Made by a program: the position numbers and the translations under genes. From Flavobacteriales bacterium UBA979 (GTDB taxonomy: Bacteria > Bacteroidota > Bacteroidia > Flavobacteriales_D > Sanyastnellaceae): a stretch of DNA of 5,990 nt. Shown in pieces: positions 1 through 5,990 of this stretch. Positions within the stretch are counted from its first letter, which is position 1; each line of letters starts with the position of its first letter. Location of the stretch: NCBI GenBank assembly GCA_002292325.1, contig DBBR01000006.1, positions 1 through 5,990 of the forward strand, given 5' to 3'. The notes beneath the pieces were generated by a model. That model worked only from the letters and a program-made list of their open reading frames with translations. It did no database searches and was not told the DNA's origin.

Positions 1-792
1 GCCGTCGAAATCTCCCTCTTCATCATAAGATTTCCCCGAAAACTCGCAAAAAATCTCTTCGTAGGGCTTACCCAAAATATGGGCCAAAGTCGATAACCTG
101 CCTCGATGAGCCATGCCGATAAACACCTCCTTTACCCCTTGCTTTGTTCCTTCTTCAACCACGGCATCGAGCGCAGCAATAAGCGTTTCGCCACCTTCCA
201 ATGAGAATCGCTTTTGGCCTACAAATTTCTTCTGTAAAAATTCCTCGAATAGCGTTGCTTGAGCGAGCTTTTTCAGGATTTGAACGCGATCGGCCACGTC
301 AATCCTCGGTCTGTTGGCAAGCTCAATGTGCTCCCGCACCCAGGCTCGACGTTCCACGTCTTGGATCATCACGTATTCAATCCCGATGCTATTGCAATAG
401 GTCAATTCCAAGTGCTCGATGATGTCCTTTAATTTCGCAGGACCTATGCCCACTTCATTGCCCGCCTGAAAAACAGTTTCCAAATCCGTGCTTGAAAGGC
501 CAAAGGTTTCAAGACTCAAATCCGGCTGATAACTGCGGCGTGCGCGGACCGGGTTCGTCTTGGTGAACAAGTGACCCCGCTCCCGATATCCTTGAATCAA
601 TCCAATAACTTGGAATTCTTTCTGAGTAATCGGAGAAGGTTGATCCTCTCCATAAGAGGACGTCGCCAAATCGAATCCTTTGAAGAAAAGCTGCCAGCTC
701 GAGTCCACGGACTCGGGGTTTGCTCGGTACTGAGCGTACAGGGATTCGATGGCTTGGGGTTCAGCTTGGCTGATAAAGTCTAAAGGGTCCAT
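1..792 (-). CDS. sucA: 2-oxoglutarate dehydrogenase E1 component, N-terminal part (cut by window edge)
   Basis: Thiamine-diphosphate-dependent E1 subunit of the 2-oxoglutarate dehydrogenase complex. It decarboxylates 2-oxoglutarate and passes the succinyl group to the lipoyl arm of E2 in the cytoplasmic TCA cycle. Only 264 residues are visible; family members are usually above 900, so most of the gene lies left of the window. Residues about 4-43 form the small E1 N-terminal domain that tethers E1 to the complex (DFISQAEPQAIESLY, then SSWQLFFKGF). Residues 188-202 hold the highly conserved KKFVGQKRFSLEGGE block. Residues 226-233 are GMAHRGRL, whose histidine (H229) aligns with the active-site His260 of E. 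coli SucA. The ATG at 792 is chosen because the conserved N-terminal domain begins directly after it. There is no clear Shine-Dalgarno. The reading frame is open and intact to the window edge. Identification is by recognition of family motifs. Confidence 0.95.
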   Translation of the reverse strand, partial: MDPLDFISQAEPQAIESLYAQYRANPESVDSSWQLFFKGFDLATSSYGEDQPSPITQKEFQVIGLIQGYRERGHLFTKTNPVRARRSYQPDLSLETFGLSSTDLETVFQAGNEVGIGPAKLKDIIEHLELTYCNSIGIEYVMIQDVERRAWVREHIELANRPRIDVADRVQILKKLAQATLFEEFLQKKFVGQKRFSLEGGETLIAALDAVVEEGTKQGVKEVFIGMAHRGRLSTLAHILGKPYEEIFCEFSGKSYDEEGDFDG

Positions 793-817
793 GCGGACGA
801 TACGTAGTTTCGAGCTC

Positions 818-848
818 CAAAGATACACCCGTGCCTTCAGACCCGAAA
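818..848 (-). promoter_or_regulatory. Probable Bacteroidota-type promoter of sucA
   Basis: Reading the minus strand, TATCTTTG at 825-818 matches the Bacteroidota -7 consensus TAnnTTTG exactly. TTTC at 848-845 stands 19 nt upstream and matches three of four positions of the -33 element TTTG; the spacing falls within the usual range. Transcription would begin about 20 nt before the sucA ATG at 792, giving a short 5' leader. The region lies in the 73-bp gap after the operon's last gene, so sucA can be transcribed independently of it. No TSS data are visible. Confidence 0.5.
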
Positions 849-865
849 AGAAAAGAGCTTGAAGG

Positions 866-1252
866 TCATTCCGAAATTTGATCTTTCGGCAATGCCTGGC
901 CAAACGTCCAGCGCATCCACACCTTCAATGCCGCTCGCTCCAAGGACTTTTCCGCAAGAATCTGGGCTGCTTTTGGCCGTTCGTGTTGACTCAAAATTTC
1001 TCCCATCAACCCCTCGCCCAAGTCCAAGCGATAGAACGAGGCAAAGAGCGCGCTTGCATCACCCTCCAAGCCCCAAACAATTTCGTCTACCAGCAATTGC
1101 AGGAGGTTGACCGATGCAGAATGAACCCGCTCGGCATCCCACTGAAAGTCCTTGATCAATTGATCTTGTACTTGACGTTGAAAAGCCTCAATCGTCCGTC
1201 CTTCAGGAAGTTTCCGGTTGCTAAGCCAGGCACCGAGCACTTTTTCTCCCAT
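866..1252 (-). CDS. Small conserved-looking hypothetical protein (128 aa), last gene of the operon
   Basis: I do not recognise a characterised family, and no function is assigned. The 128-residue protein has no signal peptide, no membrane segment and no cysteine, so it is probably cytoplasmic. It looks mostly helical: residues 20-37 and 44-60 form amphipathic stretches. The C-terminal half carries a Y74-R-L-D-L pattern followed by A95-A-Q-I-L-A and R106, K110, R114, ending in an acidic tail. That half loosely recalls short uncharacterised Bacteroidota proteins, from memory only. The ATG at 1252 is chosen because it overlaps the prenyl synthase stop by one base (TAATG), the same arrangement as at 3129. 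An in-frame ATG at 1297 would add 15 residues inside the upstream gene and is less likely. Tight coupling suggests co-translation with the prenyl synthase. A 125-codon antisense frame over the same DNA is regarded as a shadow. Confidence 0.75.
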   Translation of the reverse strand: MGEKVLGAWLSNRKLPEGRTIEAFQRQVQDQLIKDFQWDAERVHSASVNLLQLLVDEIVWGLEGDASALFASFYRLDLGEGLMGEILSQHERPKAAQILAEKSLERAALKVWMRWTFGQALPKDQISE

Positions 1253-2235
1253 TAGGATTTTCTCTGCGTCACGAGTCCCGCCAAAAATCCGAACCATTCC
1301 CGGTGTTCATCGCTGAGTTGAAGGCGGTCCATGCAGGCCATTGCTCTGTCCACCTGCTCGTTCATCAATTGCTTCGCAGCCACTTCCGCTCCAGCGGATT
1401 GCATCGCTGAACGTATGGCCTCAATTTTACCCGTGGCATCCGAGCGGTTTCCGTCCCAAGACGCCAATGCTCGACGGGCTTCCTCTCCCCCGTTCTCCGC
1501 GGTGTATAGTCGTAAAAATGTTTTCTTGTCAGCCAAGATATCCCCGCCTATTTGCTTGCCTACAGCCTCTCCCCCAAAGGTATCCAGCAGGTCGTCTTGC
1601 ATTTGAAACGCCAGACCCAATTGTTCCCCCATCTCAACCCAAATGGCGGTGCGTTCCGGGGTTGCTCCTGCAGCAATTGCACCGACTCCCAATGACGCCG
1701 CCACCAAAACCGAAGTCTTTAACCGAATCATCTCCAAGTATTCTTCGACCGAAACATCCTGCCGGGTTTCAAATGCCATATCCGATTGCTGACCCAAACA
1801 AACTTCCAGCGCCGTCTGGTTGAACAATTCAAGTGCTCGGGGGAGCGCCTCAGCATTCAACTCCAAAAAGGCGATGTGTGCCAATGTGTACATGGCGTCT
1901 CCAGACAGAATCGCCGTGCTTTCATCCCACTTTGTATGCACCGTGTCTTGGCCTCTTCGTTTGGGCGCTTCATCCATGATGTCATCGTGCATCAGTGTGA
2001 AGTTGTGAAACAATTCCACGCCCAAAGCCGCCGGCATGGCGACACTCAACGAATGGCCTTCTGCTTCTGCTGCCGACAACGCGAGCACCGCACGCAATCG
2101 CTTGCCGCCAAGTTGCATCAAGTAGTGAACAGGCGCGTACAGTCCGTCACCTTTGTCTGCTGGCCAACGATTCAAAAACGCCGTCAACGCGGCATTAGCC
2201 TCTGATTTAAGTCGATTCAGGTTGGGATGCGTCAT
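1252..2235 (-). CDS. Trans-polyprenyl diphosphate synthase, short-chain (probably geranylgeranyl diphosphate type)
   Basis: Head-to-tail prenyltransferase that condenses isopentenyl diphosphate with an allylic diphosphate, supplying precursors for carotenoids, quinones or other isoprenoids. The 327-residue length is typical. Visible motifs, in order, are GGKRLR at 43-48 (substrate diphosphate binding), the first aspartate-rich motif D84-D-I-M-D88 followed by R93-R94, LKT at 172-174, the second aspartate-rich motif D214-D-L-L-D218, and GKQIGGD at 226-232 with K237-K238. All catalytic residues appear intact. The first motif lacks the two-residue insertion of bacterial FPP synthases and has phenylalanine (F79) five residues before it. 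That combination, by published rules for the family, fits a product near C20. The gene sits 21 bp after rfbA and overlaps the next gene by one base. CrtE or IspA naming would go beyond the evidence, so no symbol is given. Confidence 0.92.
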   Translation of the reverse strand: MTHPNLNRLKSEANAALTAFLNRWPADKGDGLYAPVHYLMQLGGKRLRAVLALSAAEAEGHSLSVAMPAALGVELFHNFTLMHDDIMDEAPKRRGQDTVHTKWDESTAILSGDAMYTLAHIAFLELNAEALPRALELFNQTALEVCLGQQSDMAFETRQDVSVEEYLEMIRLKTSVLVAASLGVGAIAAGATPERTAIWVEMGEQLGLAFQMQDDLLDTFGGEAVGKQIGGDILADKKTFLRLYTAENGGEEARRALASWDGNRSDATGKIEAIRSAMQSAGAEVAAKQLMNEQVDRAMACMDRLQLSDEHREWFGFLAGLVTQRKS

Positions 2236-2256
2236 ATGAAGCGTACTTACTATGGG

Positions 2257-3129
2257 TCACTGTTTTCCCCGTCTTAACTGCTCCAACAGGTAATCGCCAT
2301 AACCTGATTTACGCAACGGTTCCGCAACGGATTCAAGTTGTGAATCAGTGATGTAGCCCATGCGCCAGGCGATTTCTTCGATGCAACCAATTTTCAATCC
2401 CTGACGCTCCTCAATCACTTGAATGTAGAGTGATGCCTGCATCAAAGATTCATGTGTTCCCGTATCGAGCCATGCCATGCCGCGGTCCATTTTTGAAACA
2501 AATAATTTTCCCGCTTCAAGGTAGGCCTTGTTGACATCCGTAATCTCGTATTCTCCCCGCTCACTTGGCTCCAACTCCGAGGCGATTTGCACCACGTCAT
2601 TGTCGTAAAAGTATAAGCCAGGAACTGCGAAATTCGAAGGCGGATTTTGAGGCTTTTCGATGATGCTCACCGCGCGGTCCTGCTCGTCAAACGATACGAC
2701 GCCATATCGCTCAGGATCGTTGACGTAGTAAGCGTAAACAATCGCGCCTTCAGGATCTGTATTCGCCCGCAATTGCCGCCCGAAGCTTTTGCCATAAAAA
2801 ATATTATCTCCGAGCACCAATGCCACCTTTTCATTCCCAATAAAGTCTGCACCGATAACAAAGGCCTGAGCCAAGCCATTCGGCTCGGGTTGCTCTGCGT
2901 ACGTCAAGGCACAACCAATTAGAGAACCATCGCCCAATAACCGTCGAAAACCTGGCAAATCTTCAGGCGTACTGATGATCAGAATTTCCTTGATCCCGCT
3001 CAACATCAAAGTCGAGAGGGGGTAATAAATCATCGGCTTGTCAAAAACCGGCATCAGTTGCTTTGAGACAGCTTTTGTTAGCGGCCAAAGGCGGGTGCCG
3101 GATCCGCCGGCGAGGATGATTCCTTTCAT
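2257..3129 (-). CDS. rfbA: Glucose-1-phosphate thymidylyltransferase (RmlA/RfbA)
   Basis: Cytoplasmic nucleotidyltransferase converting glucose-1-phosphate and dTTP to dTDP-glucose and pyrophosphate, the entry step to dTDP-rhamnose and related sugars of surface polysaccharides. At 290 residues it has the normal full length. Residues 8-13 (GGSGTR) are the nucleotide-binding signature, followed by K23 in SKQLMPV and KPMIYYPLS at 31-39. [11 protein letters not shown] starts at 79 (Q80 contacts the base in the family). LGDNIFYG at 106-113 provides Mg-binding D108. IEKP at 157-160 contains the sugar-binding E158 and K159. [10 protein letters not shown] at 220-229 provides the second metal aspartate D222. 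The ATG at 3129 shares one base with the stop of the upstream transporter (TAATG), implying coupled translation. The usual partners rmlB, rmlC and rmlD are absent from the window, so this is a solitary copy here. Confidence 0.96.
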   Translation of the reverse strand: MKGIILAGGSGTRLWPLTKAVSKQLMPVFDKPMIYYPLSTLMLSGIKEILIISTPEDLPGFRRLLGDGSLIGCALTYAEQPEPNGLAQAFVIGADFIGNEKVALVLGDNIFYGKSFGRQLRANTDPEGAIVYAYYVNDPERYGVVSFDEQDRAVSIIEKPQNPPSNFAVPGLYFYDNDVVQIASELEPSERGEYEITDVNKAYLEAGKLFVSKMDRGMAWLDTGTHESLMQASLYIQVIEERQGLKIGCIEEIAWRMGYITDSQLESVAEPLRKSGYGDYLLEQLRRGKQ

Positions 3130-5675
3130 TACGACTGTTTTTTTGAAGGCGCTGATGCGCGTTTATTGACCAATCCATCGTGCCGTTCCTCCCCTTTTCC
3201 GGGAGAAAGACCTTGCTGAATTTCAAGTTCTTCTAACTCGATGTCTTCCTCTTCGTCCAGAATGGAGAAGAAAGGTTCCTTAAAGGATTTGGTGGTCAAC
3301 GTTTTTTCAAACTGCAACAACAGAGAGGGCAATAAGAGCAGATTCGTCGTCATCGCAACACCGAGGGTAATCGACACCAAAACACCCAAGAAACGGGTGC
3401 CCTCAAAGGTGGACAAGGCAAACATCAAAAAACCAAAGAACAGCACGATGCTCGTATACATCATGCTCACTCCAGTTTCTTTGAGTGCGAGCAAAACCGC
3501 TTCGCTGATGTTCCACCCTTTTGTATTCAATTCTTGACGGTACTTGGCCAAAAAGTGAATGGTATCATCCACCGAAATTCCAAATGCGATGCTGAAAACC
3601 AGCACCGTGGATGGTTTAATCGGAATCCCCAACCACCCCATGAATCCCGCAGTAAAGAGAAGTGGGAACAGGTTAGGAACGAGAGCGATCGCCACCATGC
3701 GGGCAGACTTGAACAGCATCGCCATCATCATCGCGATAACGCAAATGGCCAAAACGATGGAGATCCCCAAATTCTGAACCATGTACGTGGTTCCTTTTAG
3801 ATAAGCTACACTCGTACCCGTCATAGTCAGGTCGTAGCTGCTTGGAGGAAAAATACTGTCAATGCGCGGCTCAATGTCATTTAAAAGACTGCGCATTTCC
3901 TGGGTTCCGACATCGGCCATTTGTACGCTTACTCTCGTGATGGCGCGCGTAGAATCAAAAAAGTTCGACGTAACGTCCTGTGCCACTGATGAGCCTTCTG
4001 CTGCATCCGCTGAGCCTCTGAGCCAAGGCCCAAACTGAGTTTTCTCCATGCCCAGTCTCGGAAGACGGTAGTTTTTGGGGTGACCATTTTTAAAAGCCTG
4101 AAACGCGAATTTCGTGGCGTCTGCGGCGCTCACTGAACGGCTAAACTCGGGGTATTCACGGAGGACATCTTGCAACTTTTCAATGCGCTTCATTGACGCG
4201 TTGCTCGTTGCTCCATTGGGCTTCCCGGTATCCACCATCACTTCGAAAGGCATCGAACCTCCGAACCGAGCCTCTATCCATTTCAAGTCCTGGATCACCC
4301 GATCCTGATCAGGCAGGTCATCAACGATGTTGCCAGTGGTCTGGATTTGGAGCAATCCCGTCAAACTGAACAACAGGACCATCGCTGAACCCACATACAC
4401 TTTGGGTCGGTGATTTTGAACAATGTGCGCCAACCGATTCACAAACGAGAACATCCAGCGGCGATCTAAATGTTCCGTGTGCCGGGACTTTGGGGCTGGA
4501 AGCCACGTCATCAGCGCAGGAATGACCACAATGGATATGACAAACATGCCCATAATGTTCACTGCGGTCACCACCCCAAATTCTTTCAAAACATCACTTC
4601 GCGTGAAAATGAACGTAGCAAAACCAAGCGCCGTAGTGAAGTTGGTCAACAACGTAGCATTTCCCACCTTGACAATCATGCGTTGCAACGCCATTGCCTT
4701 ATTGCCATGCCGCTTATACTCCCCGTGGTATTTATTGACCAAGTAGATGCAATTGGGTACGCCAATCACAATCATCAAGGGCGGTATCAGGCTCGTCATA
4801 AGGCTCAGCCTGTAATCAAGCAAGGCCATGCTGCCGAGCGAAAAAACCACGCCGATACTCACCACAACCATGCTCACTCCCATTACCACGGGGTTCCGGA
4901 AGAACAAAAACAAGAGCAGAGCCGTCACCAGAAATGCTGCCCCAATGAAATACCCGATCTCATCCTTGACCTTATTGGTCATTTGAATTCGAATGAATGG
5001 CAAACCGCTGAGGGCCAAATTGACCCCGTGTTCCTCGCCCCAAGCATCTGTCAGCGCTGTTACGTCTTCAACAATGGTCCCACGCCGCTCTGAATTGAAT
5101 AGCTCAGGATTCATGAACACCGTCATGAGCGTAGCCGTGCGTTCTTTATTATAAAGCAAACCTTCATAGAACGGCAAGTCAAATAGCCGTGCAAAAAAGG
5201 CGTCAGTTTCTGCCTGAGACAACTCATTTTTCAGCCTTGGCGAAGCCAAAAGTGGCCGAATCACAAAACGACGATCCGTTGTATCCTTGACCACATCAGA
5301 TGCCAGAGTAAAACAGAACACACTGTCGACCATTGCAACAGGAACCGGATTATCTCGCCCGTCGTCTGTGGTATCCCGGCGGACATCCATGTTCCGAATG
5401 GATTGGGCCAACGCATCCCATGCCAGAAGGCCTTCGGGAGATTTCAGCGGATCCAATTCGGAACCGATCAGCATCACATTTCCTTCGGCTCCAAAAATTT
5501 CCTTGAACCGTTCATAGGCAATCGCCGTCGAATCTGTTTTGGGCAGGAGTCCTCCAAATTCGTATTGCAGCTGCAATTTAGGGACCTGGAGGCCCATGAA
5601 GACCGTTCCGATGCCAAGCAGCAATAACATCGCCAAACGCTGCCGGATTAGGATGGCGGCAATTCGCGTCCACAT
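3129..5675 (-). CDS. RND-superfamily MMPL/HAE3-type membrane transporter
   Basis: Large inner-membrane RND protein of 848 residues with the duplicated layout of MMPL/HAE3-like exporters. Numbering is from the ATG at 5675. TM1 lies at about 5-29, a periplasmic loop at 30-239, TM2-6 at about 240-391, TM7 at about 425-443, a second loop at about 444-634, and TM8-12 at about 635-788. A 60-residue cytoplasmic tail follows, with an acidic cluster ([12 protein letters not shown]) and a lysine/serine-rich end. TM10 contains G699-I-S-V-D703-D704, the expected proton-relay position; the matching TM4 site reads GVPNC (305-309) with no acid. Such proteins export lipids, isoprenoid-like molecules or drugs using the proton gradient, but the substrate cannot be read here. 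The ATG at 5675 is preferred because [13 protein letters not shown] resembles the usual N-terminus of the family. A TTG at 5720 in the same frame would add 15 residues. First gene of the operon; its stop overlaps rfbA by one base. Confidence 0.92.
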   Translation of the reverse strand: MWTRIAAILIRQRLAMLLLLGIGTVFMGLQVPKLQLQYEFGGLLPKTDSTAIAYERFKEIFGAEGNVMLIGSELDPLKSPEGLLAWDALAQSIRNMDVRRDTTDDGRDNPVPVAMVDSVFCFTLASDVVKDTTDRRFVIRPLLASPRLKNELSQAETDAFFARLFDLPFYEGLLYNKERTATLMTVFMNPELFNSERRGTIVEDVTALTDAWGEEHGVNLALSGLPFIRIQMTNKVKDEIGYFIGAAFLVTALLLFLFFRNPVVMGVSMVVVSIGVVFSLGSMALLDYRLSLMTSLIPPLMIVIGVPNCIYLVNKYHGEYKRHGNKAMALQRMIVKVGNATLLTNFTTALGFATFIFTRSDVLKEFGVVTAVNIMGMFVISIVVIPALMTWLPAPKSRHTEHLDRRWMFSFVNRLAHIVQNHRPKVYVGSAMVLLFSLTGLLQIQTTGNIVDDLPDQDRVIQDLKWIEARFGGSMPFEVMVDTGKPNGATSNASMKRIEKLQDVLREYPEFSRSVSAADATKFAFQAFKNGHPKNYRLPRLGMEKTQFGPWLRGSADAAEGSSVAQDVTSNFFDSTRAITRVSVQMADVGTQEMRSLLNDIEPRIDSIFPPSSYDLTMTGTSVAYLKGTTYMVQNLGISIVLAICVIAMMMAMLFKSARMVAIALVPNLFPLLFTAGFMGWLGIPIKPSTVLVFSIAFGISVDDTIHFLAKYRQELNTKGWNISEAVLLALKETGVSMMYTSIVLFFGFLMFALSTFEGTRFLGVLVSITLGVAMTTNLLLLPSLLLQFEKTLTTKSFKEPFFSILDEEEDIELEELEIQQGLSPGKGEERHDGLVNKRASAPSKKQS

Positions 5676-5713
5676 CAGGCTAAAAAATTTACGTTTTGTT
5701 TCGACTCGGTCAT
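5675..5713 (-). other. Candidate 12-codon leader ORF overlapping the transporter start
   Basis: An ATG at 5713-5711 opens a frame encoding MTESKQNVNFLA. Its TGA stop shares one base with the transporter ATG (TGATG at 5677-5673). It lies in a different frame from the transporter. The one-base overlap is the same kind of junction used at 3129 and 1252, so it could act as a translational-coupling leader. A frame this short can easily arise by chance, and there is no ribosome-binding sequence to support it. Confidence 0.25.
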
Positions 5714-5729
5714 TGTGCAATCTCTCTAA

Positions 5730-5758
5730 AATCCGGGCGATTTCAATTGCCTCGGATT
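5730..5758. repeat. Inverted repeat (potential hairpin) in the divergent region
   Basis: AATCCGGGC at 5730-5738 pairs with GCCTCGGATT at 5749-5758, giving nine base pairs with one bulged T at 5752 and a 10-nt loop. If the operon starts near 5760, this structure would sit at the extreme 5' end of the transporter mRNA, where it could affect stability. It could equally be a DNA operator. No T-run follows on either strand, so it is not an intrinsic terminator. Confidence 0.4.
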
Positions 5759-5772
5759 GAAGTGCAAAGTAA

Positions 5773-5990
<218 letters not shown>

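Noticed and set aside
201..783. Plus-strand open frames at 201-422 and 571-783
   Set aside because: Both are antisense to the clearly conserved sucA frame and show no recognisable protein features.
834..865. Inverted repeat CCTTCA/TGAAGG directly after the operon's last stop codon, considered as a terminator
   Set aside because: Only six base pairs with a 20-nt spacer and no T-run after the second arm on the minus strand. It overlaps the probable sucA -33 region and does not make a credible intrinsic terminator.
871..889. Inverted repeat CCGAAA/TTTCGG with a 7-nt loop at the end of the small hypothetical gene
   Set aside because: It lies inside the coding sequence, the stem is AT-rich and short, and no T-run follows, so chance is the simpler reading.
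878..1255. 125-codon plus-strand open frame opposite the small hypothetical gene
   Set aside because: The minus-strand frame is supported by the TAATG overlap with the upstream gene and by operon orientation. The plus-strand frame has no promoter, no motif and ends inside the prenyl synthase.
1341..1823. 160-codon plus-strand open frame inside the prenyl synthase gene
   Set aside because: Proline-, serine- and arginine-rich antisense shadow with no domain pattern; the opposite strand has intact catalytic motifs.
4470..5093. 207-codon plus-strand open frame inside the transporter gene
   Set aside because: Its His/Gln/Asn-rich, low-hydrophobic composition is what antisense reading of hydrophobic membrane codons produces, and it lacks any motif. 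The minus strand carries conserved RND helices here.
5676..5720. Transporter start at the TTG codon at 5720
   Set aside because: TTG is a rare start and the extra 15 residues (basic and polar) are not typical of the family, whereas MW...IRQR directly before TM1 is. It is kept as an alternative, not excluded.

Overview
The window looks like an ordinary chromosomal segment of a Bacteroidota bacterium, probably from the Flavobacteriales. This rests on sequence habits rather than a marker gene: TAnnTTTG-type -7 promoter boxes in both intergenic regions, almost no Shine-Dalgarno sequences, and Bacteroidota-flavoured versions of the RND/MMPL transporter, the short-chain prenyl transferase and 2-oxoglutarate dehydrogenase. 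Base composition is moderate by eye and even throughout. I see no mobile element, CRISPR array, tRNA or rRNA.

Layout. Positions 1-792 (minus strand, cut by the window edge) encode the N-terminal 264 residues of SucA, the E1 subunit of 2-oxoglutarate dehydrogenase, with its own likely promoter at about 818-848. Positions 866-5675 hold a tightly packed minus-strand operon. In transcription order it encodes an RND/MMPL-family membrane transporter, glucose-1-phosphate thymidylyltransferase (RfbA/RmlA), a trans-polyprenyl diphosphate synthase with a GGPP-synthase-like FARM region, and a small uncharacterised protein. Two of the three junctions are one-base stop/start overlaps (TAATG), and the third is a 21-bp gap. 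From 5833 to the right edge, on the plus strand, lies the start of dihydrolipoamide dehydrogenase (Lpd, E3), divergent from the operon.

How it fits together. SucA (E1) and Lpd (E3) act in the same 2-oxo acid dehydrogenase chemistry but are separated by the unrelated four-gene operon. The operon itself has an envelope flavour: a lipid- or drug-type RND exporter, a nucleotide-sugar enzyme for surface polysaccharide, and an isoprenoid synthase. Joint function is an inference from coupling, not something the sequence proves.

The least explained parts are the 157-bp divergent region (5676-5832) and the small coupled protein at 866-1252. The divergent region contains a hairpin, a 12-codon leader ORF whose stop overlaps the transporter start, and a -7 box placed so close to the lpd ATG that the transcript could be leaderless. 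I found no convincing evidence of a wholly new system.
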